Source: Thermanaerothrix solaris (GTDB taxonomy: Bacteria; Chloroflexota; Anaerolineae; Anaerolineales; Anaerolineaceae). Taken from it: 64,000 bases of DNA. Location: the NCBI RefSeq assembly GCF_032334255.1, contig NZ_JAUHMF010000002.1, positions 1-64,000 of the forward strand, written 5' to 3'. Positions 7,708 through 14,101 of the stretch are shown piece by piece. Within the stretch, counting starts at the first letter, position 1, and the number at the start of each line of letters is the position of its first letter. The position numbers and the translations under genes were made by a program. The notes beneath the pieces were generated by a model. The model was not told where the DNA came from and ran no database searches. It was given only the letters and a program-made list of their open reading frames with translations.

Positions 7708-8890
7708 CTTGCGGTTGCGCATGCTGGATGATTTGCTCGCGGCCGAGCGCAATTTTCGCGACCTGGCGGAGCGCAAGGTACGGGCGCTGACGGGGGTGCT
7801 GACCGAACTGGCGTACCGCCTGGCAGGGGAGAAGCTGGAGCAGATGCGGCAGTTGGACCCGTCCGCGCCGAGCAGTTGGAAGCCGGAGGAGTGGCGCAGT
7901 TTCTTCCTCTCGATCTCGCTTACTTCGCAGGGGGAAGGCTGGGGCAAGGCCAACGGCAGCGGACAGGCGGCGGAGATTGCCGCTTTGCAGGCGAAGATCG
8001 CCGCGCTGGAGCGGGAACTGGCGCGGGTGCGGGAAAGGGGGTATGAGGTGCCGCCGGTAGAGCGGGTGGCGCAGGTGAACCCGCTGCTGGTATCCGCCGG
8101 GGAAGGACGGCTGGCGGGCTTCACGCTGCCGAAAATCCCCAAAGCCTGGGAGCACCGCTGGCAGGTGCGGGCGGAGATGAGCAAGGCGGATGCCGAACTG
8201 CACCTGAAGCGGCGAGGGATGGTGCTGAAGTGCCTGGCAGAGGGCTTGAGCGTGCAGGTGGAAATCGGGCGGTATGTGGGCGATGCCACCGGAGCGCAGT
8301 ACCGCAGCGGGGCGATCCGCAGGGTGTTCGAGGCGCTGGAGGAGAGCGGGCTGATCGTGCGCCAAACGCTCACCCTGCAGGTGACGGGCAGCCTGCCGAC
8401 GCGCCTGGCGGTGGCGCGGCTGAGCGAGGAAGGGAAGCGGTTTTGCCGGGCGCTGGGCTGGCCGGTGGTGGAAAGCGATTGGGAGCGCCTGATCCGCTTG
8501 CATGAAGGCGAGAAGCAGGAGGGGCACACCCTGGCGGTGCTGCTGTTCGCGTCCGCTGCGCGGCTGCGAGGCTGGACGGTGGAGGTGCTGCCCGAGGTGA
8601 ACGGGAATGCCCGCCCTGACCTGGTAATCACCAGGGGAGAGCAGCGCTTGTATGTCGAGGTGGAGACCGGTACGCGCCTGCATGAGGGAAACGCCAAATG
8701 GCGCATGAATGCGGAACTGAACGGCGGGCGGGTGGCACTGGTGGCGCGCAACGTGGAAGAGCGCGGGGTGCTGGTGGCGGACTGCCGTCATGCGGCAGAA
8801 CACGGACACGCCACGGATGTGGAGACGCTGATCGCGGGCAGGCTGGTCGCGGTGAGCGAGGGTGATCCGCTGTGGGCGGAAGAGTGGTGA
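7697..8890 (+). CDS. Coiled-coil, winged-helix and PD-(D/E)XK-like protein
   Basis: A 397-aa protein. Residues 1-55 are helical and residues about 95-115 form a short coiled coil. A central winged-helix-like section follows ('VLKCLAEGLSVQVEIGRYVG', 'RRVFEALEESGLIVRQ'). The C-terminal part has a restriction-enzyme-like core: 'EVLPEVNGNARPDLVI' then 'LYVEVETGT', giving the D and E-x-E of a PD-(D/E)XK fold with E in place of the usual K. A longer frame opens at 7499, but it lies inside the preceding gene, and the ATG at 7697 is the sensible start. Function unknown; DNA binding and possible cleavage are inferred. Confidence 0.6.
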   Translation: MVDDLRLRMLDDLLAAERNFRDLAERKVRALTGVLTELAYRLAGEKLEQMRQLDPSAPSSWKPEEWRSFFLSISLTSQGEGWGKANGSGQAAEIAALQAKIAALERELARVRERGYEVPPVERVAQVNPLLVSAGEGRLAGFTLPKIPKAWEHRWQVRAEMSKADAELHLKRRGMVLKCLAEGLSVQVEIGRYVGDATGAQYRSGAIRRVFEALEESGLIVRQTLTLQVTGSLPTRLAVARLSEEGKRFCRALGWPVVESDWERLIRLHEGEKQEGHTLAVLLFASAARLRGWTVEVLPEVNGNARPDLVITRGEQRLYVEVETGTRLHEGNAKWRMNAELNGGRVALVARNVEERGVLVADCRHAAEHGHATDVETLIAGRLVAVSEGDPLWAEEW

Positions 8891-8891
8891 G

Positions 8892-8919
8892 TTGCATGAA
8901 GCGAAAAGTTTGTTATAAT
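8892..8919 (+). promoter_or_regulatory. Promoter of a possible short RNA
   Basis: TTGCAT (8892-8897), a 16-base spacer and TATAAT (8914-8919), starting directly after the stop of the preceding gene. The region ahead of it (8920-9209) has no convincing reading frame but is full of hairpins. Confidence 0.5.
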
Positions 8920-8925
8920 CTGGTT

Positions 8926-9030
8926 AGCAGATTAGGGACGACCACAAGTCTCCCCAATGCGCTGGCTACCCGCCAGAGCCTGCCCTGTCCGCTTGAGGGC
9001 GTGATCAAAGGCTCTGGCGTATTTTGTTTT
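8926..9030 (+). ncRNA. Candidate short structured RNA, or leader with terminator
   Basis: Transcription from the 8892-8919 promoter would start near 8926. It would run through a hairpin with loop CACAA (8935-8954, GGGACGAC pairing with GTCTCCC with one bulge) and then a terminator hairpin at 8971-9019, ending in a T-rich tail. The result is an RNA of roughly 100 bases. It may be an independent small RNA, or an attenuator controlling the genes further on. Confidence 0.4.
8971..9030 (+). terminator. Rho-independent terminator
   Basis: CGCCAGAGCCT (8971-8981) and AGGCTCTGGCG (9009-9019) are perfectly complementary, followed by TATTTTGTTTT (9020-9030). The long loop (27 bases) is unusual for a simple terminator and could hold an alternative pairing. 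Confidence 0.6.
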
Positions 9031-9125
9031 CGGCCCGGCAGAGTGCCGGAATGCGGTGCAAGTCCGCACGGGTCAACTCCGCACGGTGGCCACAAGCCCT
9101 GTGAGGACGTGGAACGTTAACAACG
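9031..9125 (+). ncRNA. Structured element A (three-way junction with T-loop-like hairpin)
   Basis: It can fold as closing stem GGCCC (9032-9036) with GGGTC (9070-9074), an overlapping hairpin CGGCA-gag-TGCCG (9036-9048), and TGCGG-TGCAAGT-CCGCA (9052-9068). A hairpin with CACAA loop and a TTAACAA end (9117-9123) follow. Copies B and C share this plan and the conserved loop and end. It lies 85 bases ahead of the next start codon. Confidence 0.5.
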
Positions 9126-9144
9126 GGTGACGCGGGCGCTCCGC

Positions 9145-9194
9145 TTTGGGATCCCCGCCTGCGGTGAGGGGGGACGGCGGACGGGGATCCCAAA
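9145..9194 (+). repeat. 13-bp inverted repeat just before a ribosome site
   Basis: TTTGGGATCCCCG (9145-9157) and CGGGGATCCCAAA (9182-9194) are perfect complements. The hairpin ends two bases before the ribosome site AGGAGGTG of the gene at 9210, so it could stabilise the mRNA 5' end or control access to the ribosome site. Confidence 0.6.
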
Positions 9195-9209
9195 GACAGG
9201 AGGTGAACC

Positions 9210-9386
9210 GTGAATCCCCAAATGGCGTTTGCGCTTGCGGCGCTGTTGCTGGTCGTCACGCCGATACTGTTCCTGGGCGGCTTGCTGGCGCTCAAGGTGC
9301 TGCTCATCCTGGCACTGAGCCGGGATAACGAAGAGCGCAAAGCGGCGCTGGTGAGCGTGCTGGCTGGGGCGCTGAAGCGCAAATGA
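9210..9386 (+). CDS. Small membrane protein, 58 aa
   Basis: Starts with GTG behind a strong ribosome site (AGGAGGTG, 9198-9205). Two closely spaced hydrophobic stretches ('ALAALLLVVTPILFLGGLLA' and 'LKVLLILALS') are followed by a charged, helical tail with a basic end. It resembles holin-like or pilus-accessory membrane peptides in general shape only. Each gene of this stretch is separated from the last by long structured gaps, unlike the tight genes before 8890. Confidence 0.5.
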   Translation: MNPQMAFALAALLLVVTPILFLGGLLALKVLLILALSRDNEERKAALVSVLAGALKRK

Positions 9387-9424
9387 TCGTTCCACGAGAT
9401 GGGCTACCCGCTCATCTCTCTCTT

Positions 9425-9499
9425 CACTCCGCACAGTGCCCTGTGCGGGTGCAAATCCCGCAGGAGTGACCTGCCCGCAAGGGCGCAGCACCTTAACAA
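9425..9499 (+). ncRNA. Structured element B
   Basis: Closing stem CACTCC (9425-9430) with GGAGTG (9463-9468). Inside are GCACAG-tgcc-CTGTGC (9431-9446) and a T-loop-like hairpin with loop TGCAAAT (9450-9456) closed by GGG/CCC. A GCAA-capped hairpin (around 9471-9486) and AGCACCTTAACAA (9487-9499) follow. The layout and conserved segments match elements A and C. Confidence 0.55.
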
Positions 9500-9605
9500 G
9501 GTTATATCGCTCGCCTGCACTCGTTCTCTTTCGGGCAGCCGCACCTGCCCGCCGATCCATACCCCATGGGTCGGCGGTGCGGCGCCGACCCGAAGGAGGA
9601 TAACT

Positions 9606-9818
9606 ATGGGCACTTGGTTCTGCCGCGTCTGTGGCAAATGGCATCGCCACGCGGTCATGGCGAGACGCGAGGATACCGGGCAGGACGAGGATATGTGCGT
9701 CAAGCAGTGGCAAAAACGCTGCCCGCACGAGTATCCCAAAACCGTGCAATCGGGAAACAGCGTGTTCACCTATTGCCCGTATTGCTTCAAAGTCCTCTCG
9801 CGCAAGCGTCTCCGCTAA
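9606..9818 (+). CDS. Small zinc-ribbon protein, 70 aa
   Basis: The N-terminus carries 'FCRVCGKWH' and the C-terminus 'YCPYCFKVL', with another Cys in 'KRCPHEY'. The two CxxC pairs suggest a zinc ribbon. The ATG lies 4 bases after the ribosome site AAGGAGGATA. Directly upstream is a GC-rich hairpin region (about 9551-9590). Part of the cassette with the SWIM and annealing proteins, so a role in DNA handling is plausible but not shown. Confidence 0.55.
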   Translation: MGTWFCRVCGKWHRHAVMARREDTGQDEDMCVKQWQKRCPHEYPKTVQSGNSVFTYCPYCFKVLSRKRLR

Positions 9819-9838
9819 TCCTTTCCAACCCTGCCACT

Positions 9839-9865
9839 CCAGGGAGATCACACAAATCTCCCTGG
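9839..9865 (+). repeat. Hairpin before the SWIM protein gene
   Basis: CCAGGGAGAT (9839-9848) and ATCTCCCTGG (9856-9865) pair perfectly around the loop CACACAA. Part of the arm recurs at 9876-9883, which allows an alternative pairing close to the ribosome site. Confidence 0.55.
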
Positions 9866-9899
9866 CGGGGTGGCGCCAGGGAGAGAAAGGAGAATGACC

Positions 9900-10175
9900 A
9901 TGAACGGCGAAATAGCCAAGCGATTACTCAAAGCCGCTCGGGGCGCTGAAACCGGCGACATCCGCTTGCGGGATCGCTTCACGGTGCGCCACAACGGTCA
10001 ACCGGTCACGATTTTTGAAGTCTGGTCGTGCCAGACCAACCGGCGCAATCCGCGCACCTACCAGGTCGTCCATCTTCCAAAAGGCTGGCGCTGCACCTGC
10101 CCGGACTTCGAGAAACACGGGGAAAAATTCCCGTGCAAGCACATTCTATATGTGCAGGCGCTGGGGGAGGTGTGA
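9900..10175 (+). CDS. SWIM zinc-finger protein, 91 aa
   Basis: The C-terminal half has the SWIM pattern CxC-xn-CxH: 'CTCPDFEKHGEKFPCKH', following 'YQVVHLPKGWRCTC'. SWIM fingers bind DNA or protein and occur in Rad52/Shu-type repair partners, transposases and bacterial helicases (family knowledge). Two in-frame ATGs occur at 9894 and 9900; the ribosome site AAAGGAG (9886-9892) favours 9900. The next gene starts one base after the stop. With a Rad52-like protein nearby, a recombination role is a reasonable inference. Confidence 0.65.
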   Translation: MNGEIAKRLLKAARGAETGDIRLRDRFTVRHNGQPVTIFEVWSCQTNRRNPRTYQVVHLPKGWRCTCPDFEKHGEKFPCKHILYVQALGEV

Positions 10176-10176
10176 C

Positions 10177-10380
10177 ATGCCCAGGATTGTGCTGACCGCG
10201 GACGAGGTGTATTGCGACCTGTGTAACAAACATGTACCGCTGAATCCGGCGCCGATGGTCGGCAGTTATGTTCTGTGTCTCGACTGTCTGGAAAAGGTCG
10301 AACCGGGCTGGCGGAAGCAGATCACTCCATTGCTGGAGACGATCTGGCGAGATCAAATGGCGAGCATGGCGAGCGAGTAA
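10177..10380 (+). CDS. Small treble-clef/zinc-ribbon protein, 67 aa
   Basis: Two CxxC pairs ('CDLCNKHV' and 'CLDCLEKV') 20 residues apart suggest a zinc-binding fold. The tail is helical and acidic. The ribosome site GGGGGAGGTG precedes the ATG, which lies just after the stop of the SWIM gene, so the two are co-translated. Family not recognised. Confidence 0.55.
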   Translation: MPRIVLTADEVYCDLCNKHVPLNPAPMVGSYVLCLDCLEKVEPGWRKQITPLLETIWRDQMASMASE

Positions 10381-10386
10381 CACCCC

Positions 10387-10407
10387 GGCAGGGCCACAAG
10401 CCCTGCC
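10387..10407 (+). repeat. 8-bp hairpin with CACAA loop
   Basis: GGCAGGGC (10387-10394) pairs with GCCCTGCC (10400-10407) around CACAA. The same loop, closed by G-C pairs, occurs at 8943-8947 and within element A. Confidence 0.55.
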
Positions 10408-10419
10408 CAACCGCAAACT

Positions 10420-10492
10420 CCACCCTGCAGAGAGCCTTTGGGCGGTGCAAGTCCGCCGGGGTGATGTCCCGCAAGGGGTAGCACATTAACAA
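10420..10492 (+). ncRNA. Structured element C
   Basis: Closing stem CACCC (10421-10425) with GGGTG (10459-10463), a weak hairpin CAGAG-agc-CTTTG, and the T-loop-like GGCGG-TGCAAGT-CCGCC (10441-10457). A GCAA-capped hairpin CCC-GCAA-GGG and AGCACATTAACAA (10480-10492) follow. The primary sequence of the second half matches element B closely. It precedes the Rad52-like gene by about 170 bases of further GC-rich hairpins. Confidence 0.55.
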
Positions 10493-10661
10493 TCGCATAG
10501 GCGGAACGGACATGATCACCTCAGGCCGCACGGTTCCTCTCCGTCCATGACCGCGGTCATGGGTGGAAGGGAGCCGTGTGGTCTCCCCCTGACGCCGCAG
10601 GGCAAACACCCATTGCCCCCGGCGGCGGACGGGGGCACGAAACCATTCGTGGAGGTGGATC

Positions 10662-11444
10662 ATGTTCAAAGACCTTTTGGCACAATTAGCCGTCCCATTC
10701 CACAGCGGACTGGTGGAATGGAAACCGCAGGCGATCAGTGCGGACAAGCAACGCGCCCTGGCCGCGGCGTATGTGGATATGCGCGAGTATGAGGATCGTC
10801 TGGATCAGGTATATCCGGAGTGGGAATCCTCGGCGCAGTTCCTGCTGACGGGCGACAAGGTGGCGGCAGTTGTATCGCTGACGCTGGACGGTGTGACGCG
10901 GGTGAACGTGGGTGAGTCCAAACTGAGCGATGAAAACGCCTTCACCAGCGCTTTTGCGCAGGCATTCAAACGCGTCTGTTCCGACTTTGGTCTCGGGCGC
11001 TATCTCTATCGCTTGCCCCAAGAGTGGTGCACGTATGACGAGAAGCGTCGAGCGATCATCAACCCACCCGAGTTACCGGTGTGGGCATGTCACCCTGACG
11101 AGATCGCCGTCGAGACTCAGGTTACCGCGCCCGCCAAGCCTGCCGATGAGACGCTGGCCGAAAACCTGCGCAAACTGGGCTTTGAGCCTGAGCCAGCGGA
11201 AGCCGAAACTGAGCAGGCGGGAGCCGCCGCAGCCGAGCCGGGGTCAACGGTCGTCCACTTTGGACGATACAACGGCAAGAGCCTAGCGGAGATCTGGGCG
11301 TTGGGCAAGGAAGGTCAGGGCTGGGTGCGCTGGTGTGCATCGTTGGACGGCAAAGGGTTCAACACCAAGAACGACACGAAGAACGTCCATTTGCAGCGCA
11401 TGGCGCGGGCGTTCCTCAGCCTGCAATCCGCCTATGCGGGCTAG
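10662..11444 (+). CDS. Rad52/DdrA-like single-strand annealing protein with C-terminal ExoX-like domain
   Basis: A 260-aa protein. Residues 1-140 look like the Rad52/Rad22/DdrA group: a variable start, a charged 'EYEDRLDQVYP' segment, a beta-sheet part and the strongly conserved 'AFAQAFKRVCSDFGLGRYLY'. These proteins anneal single strands during phage or repair recombination. An acidic, Ala-rich linker leads to a small C-terminal domain ('VVHFGRYNGKSLAEIWALG', 'WVRWCASL') resembling the exodeoxyribonuclease X-like C-terminal domain. The ribosome site is TGGAGGTG (10650-10657). A terminator follows at once, so this is the last gene of the cassette. Confidence 0.75.
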   Translation: MFKDLLAQLAVPFHSGLVEWKPQAISADKQRALAAAYVDMREYEDRLDQVYPEWESSAQFLLTGDKVAAVVSLTLDGVTRVNVGESKLSDENAFTSAFAQAFKRVCSDFGLGRYLYRLPQEWCTYDEKRRAIINPPELPVWACHPDEIAVETQVTAPAKPADETLAENLRKLGFEPEPAEAETEQAGAAAAEPGSTVVHFGRYNGKSLAEIWALGKEGQGWVRWCASLDGKGFNTKNDTKNVHLQRMARAFLSLQSAYAG

Positions 11445-11458
11445 TCCCTGCGGGAATA

Positions 11459-11494
11459 GAGCCGGGCTTACCCAGCCCGGCTCGCTTTTTATTT
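11459..11494 (+). terminator. Rho-independent terminator of the GC-rich cassette
   Basis: GAGCCGGGCT (11459-11468) and AGCCCGGCTC (11474-11483) pair perfectly with a 5-base loop, followed within two bases by a T-run. It separates the plus-strand cassette from the convergent nine-gene minus-strand operon. Confidence 0.8.
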
Positions 11495-11525
11495 TATGTA
11501 GTGTCAACAGGGGAAAGTAAGATTT

Positions 11526-12680
11526 TTAGGTTGTCTTTAGTATTGTAAAAAGAATTTGTTCAGTTATAACTTGAATATCGTTTTCTGTTGTCATCCGTCC
11601 TATGGATATCCGTATGGAAGATGATGCCTGTTGTCGAGTAAGCCCAATTGCTAGCAAAACATGAGAGGGCTCAAGAGCACCAGTATTACAGGCCGATCCT
11701 GTGCTCATCATTAGTTGAGGAAGTCGAGCAAGTAAAGCATCCGCTTCTTCTCCCTCAAACGTTAAACTACTTGTATTCGGAAGGCGAGGCGCAGCACGAG
11801 CATTGATTCGAAGATTCGGAATATTCTTTAGGAGATCTTTCTCTAACTCATCCCGTAAGGATTGCATTCTAGCACTTTCTTTAGGCATTTCGGCAATCGC
11901 TATTTCGCAAGCCGCACCGAAGCCAACAATTCCTGGAACATTTAAAGTTCCGGCTCGTAGGCCGCTCTCTTGTCCACCTCCTTCTAACATGGGACGAATG
12001 GGGATTTTCCGTTTCCCCCCGCGAACGTAAAGCGCACCAATGCCTTTGGGACCGTACATCTTATGGGCACTAAGTGAAAGCAAGTCCACTTCCCATTCAT
12101 TCACATCCACTGGAATTTTTCCAGCCGCTTGGGCAGCATCCGTGTGAACAAGAGCACCGTAATGGTGAGCTATTGAAGCAATTTTTGAAATGGGTTGTAA
12201 AGTACCAATTTCGTTATTAGCACTCTGAATAGAAACAAGAAAAGTATTTTCATCAAGTGCTTTTTCTAGATCGGAAAAGCGCACTATACCATTTTCATCT
12301 ACAGGTAAAATTACAACCTCAAAACCTCTTTCTGCAAGACGTTTACAAGGCGCAAGCACAGCCTTGTGCTCAATGGCACAGGTAAGGATTTTTCGACGTG
12401 TAACAGGCGCATACTCCGCAGTTCCTAAAATTGCAAGATGATTGCTCTCAGTAGCACCGGATGTAAAGAAGATTTCACTTGGCTGAGCATTTATCAAATT
12501 TGCTACCCGTTCGCGAGCTGTTTCTACAGCCAAAGCTGCCTTGCGCCCTAACACGTGCAGTCCATTTGCCGGATTTCCATAAATTTCCGTGAAGTACGGT
12601 AACATCGCTTGTACAACTCTTGGATCGCAAGGTGTCGTAGCGTTATAGTCAAGGTAAATTGGTTGTTTTACGGGCTTCAT
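11526..12680 (-). CDS. Cysteine desulfurase (IscS/DndA type)
   Basis: A PLP enzyme that takes sulfur from cysteine and hands it on as a persulfide. The PLP lysine is K207 in 'LSLSAHKMYGPKGIGALYV', the active-site loop is 'STGSACNTGALEPSHVL' with C331, and 'TSGATESNHLAI' binds the cofactor. The 384-aa length is typical. It is the last gene of a nine-gene minus-strand operon and overlaps brxL by 4 bases. Since the operon encodes a PAPS-reductase/DndC-like protein, the likely job is to supply sulfur for DNA phosphorothioation, as DndA/IscS does in Dnd systems. A housekeeping Fe-S role is less likely given the location. Confidence 0.9.
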   Translation of the reverse strand: MKPVKQPIYLDYNATTPCDPRVVQAMLPYFTEIYGNPANGLHVLGRKAALAVETARERVANLINAQPSEIFFTSGATESNHLAILGTAEYAPVTRRKILTCAIEHKAVLAPCKRLAERGFEVVILPVDENGIVRFSDLEKALDENTFLVSIQSANNEIGTLQPISKIASIAHHYGALVHTDAAQAAGKIPVDVNEWEVDLLSLSAHKMYGPKGIGALYVRGGKRKIPIRPMLEGGGQESGLRAGTLNVPGIVGFGAACEIAIAEMPKESARMQSLRDELEKDLLKNIPNLRINARAAPRLPNTSSLTFEGEEADALLARLPQLMMSTGSACNTGALEPSHVLLAIGLTRQQASSSIRISIGRMTTENDIQVITEQILFTILKTT

Positions 12681-14101
12681 ATTATTTCATATTCTAGTTT
12701 TTCATCATATTGCCGATACTCGGAATCAAGAATATAAAGCTGATCCCAAACTAATTGCCGCAATTCAATGGCAGGACGAACACAAAAGATCTCAAATTCT
12801 TCGGTTGTGATTTCTCCATGAGGAAATTGTAATTTCATCAGGCCACTTGCAATAAGACGTATAGCCTCCTCATTACGCGTGTACAGTTTCTTTCCCTTTA
12901 AATGAAGCCTGCGATTTACATATTCATTTGCAATTATGTCTTCGCGCAACGCAAGTAATGCGTCCCCAAAGAAATCAGATTTTAATCCTATCCCTTGTGC
13001 AAAGGATTCGCTACTTAATTTGCGGATTTTCCATCCGGGTAAAATACCTCGAAGACGGTCAATAAAGGCTGTCTCTTGTAAGAATTCAGGTAACTCTTTA
13101 ACAATTGGATAATTGATTGGCTGTTGCTGATTGTCCAAAAGTATGTTTGCTAACATTACCAAGCTGCATGAACTGGCCGTTTCATACAGTCCTCCTCTTG
13201 TTAATTTGCCATTTGCTAAAAATCCCTTTAAGCCGCCTACAATTTCTTGCGGTCTTTCAAATTTTATTGTTTGAACTTCATCCAACACAACTACGGCGAA
13301 GCGGGCTAATAATCCCCATTGTCCGGTAGCATTATTAACAAATAATACTGCAGGAGAGATATTTCCGCCGCTTACAAGGCGGACTCGAGGATTGATATTT
13401 TCGTAAAGATAACTCTTTCCAGTTCCTTTTGGGGCAAGTTCCAATAGGTGAAGATTCTTTTCCACAAGAGGGAGCAAACGACAGAGCAAATAAGTTTTTT
13501 CGCGTTCATTGAAAGCCCAAGGGTTGTATCCCATGGAGGTCAATAGCAAAGCACGCCATTCATCCAAAGAAAAAAACGCTCTCTTCTGTTTGAACAACTC
13601 TAAATTTAAAATGGCTTGCATTGGTTTGAAAGAGACAATTGCAACCCCTTCTTTAGTTGCAATAAGTTCCGTCACTCCCCACATACCTTGTTTGAGTAAA
13701 TCGGGAAATTCCTCAACAATTCCATCATTGATATAGACTTCATGCAACCCAAGAAGTTTGAGTTGTGCTACCCGTTCCTTTCGTTGTTTTGTAAGAACAA
13801 CTTCTACTTCTACAGGAGTTAAGATTTTTATGACTTCCCCATTTAGGAGTCGGTTTTTTATGACGTTTGCTTCATTAGGGAGAGGCAAATAACGATCAGC
13901 CCAAGATTGAATTTTATCTAGTTCTTCTTGGGTAACTTTACCTTCGCCAGGTGCTAGGCTATCTAAAACCCATTCCGCTACGTAGGCGGGAACATTTCGC
14001 CTCATCAATTGGCTGCTGGGTAGGCGTCTTTTATCTATTGCTAAACGTCCAAAAACATTTTTTACTTTTTCATTGAGTGCTTCTTGCGTAAAGGGGTTCA
14101 T
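12677..14101 (-). CDS. brxL: BREX AAA+ protein BrxL, short form
   Basis: BrxL-type AAA+ protein, a DNA-binding ring ATPase of BREX phage defence. Walker A 'APKGTGKS' is at residues 223-230 and Walker B 'VVLDE' at 271-275. The lead-up 'FNEREKTYLLCRLLPLVEKN' and the segment 'ARFAVVVLDEVQTIKF' are typical of BrxL. At 474 aa it is about 200 residues shorter than type 1 BrxL proteins and ends without a Lon-like S16 peptidase domain. Coupled by 4-base overlaps to pglZ upstream and the desulfurase downstream. AT-rich codons contrast with the neighbouring cassette. Confidence 0.85.
   Translation of the reverse strand: MNPFTQEALNEKVKNVFGRLAIDKRRLPSSQLMRRNVPAYVAEWVLDSLAPGEGKVTQEELDKIQSWADRYLPLPNEANVIKNRLLNGEVIKILTPVEVEVVLTKQRKERVAQLKLLGLHEVYINDGIVEEFPDLLKQGMWGVTELIATKEGVAIVSFKPMQAILNLELFKQKRAFFSLDEWRALLLTSMGYNPWAFNEREKTYLLCRLLPLVEKNLHLLELAPKGTGKSYLYENINPRVRLVSGGNISPAVLFVNNATGQWGLLARFAVVVLDEVQTIKFERPQEIVGGLKGFLANGKLTRGGLYETASSCSLVMLANILLDNQQQPINYPIVKELPEFLQETAFIDRLRGILPGWKIRKLSSESFAQGIGLKSDFFGDALLALREDIIANEYVNRRLHLKGKKLYTRNEEAIRLIASGLMKLQFPHGEITTEEFEIFCVRPAIELRQLVWDQLYILDSEYRQYDEKLEYEII

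Noticed and set aside
7225..8809. Long open frames on the minus strand (over 470 codons)
   Set aside because: They mirror the GC-rich plus-strand genes, have no ribosome sites, and their residues (Arg, Pro, Ser, Gln-rich) are typical of antisense frames. The plus-strand genes have membrane helices, domain motifs and good ribosome sites.
9425..10492. Cobalamin riboswitch
   Set aside because: GGTGCAANTCC and CCCGCAA are reminiscent of it, but the GCCACTG box and the upstream GGGAA part are not seen, and the genes downstream have no B12 link. Treated as an unnamed family.
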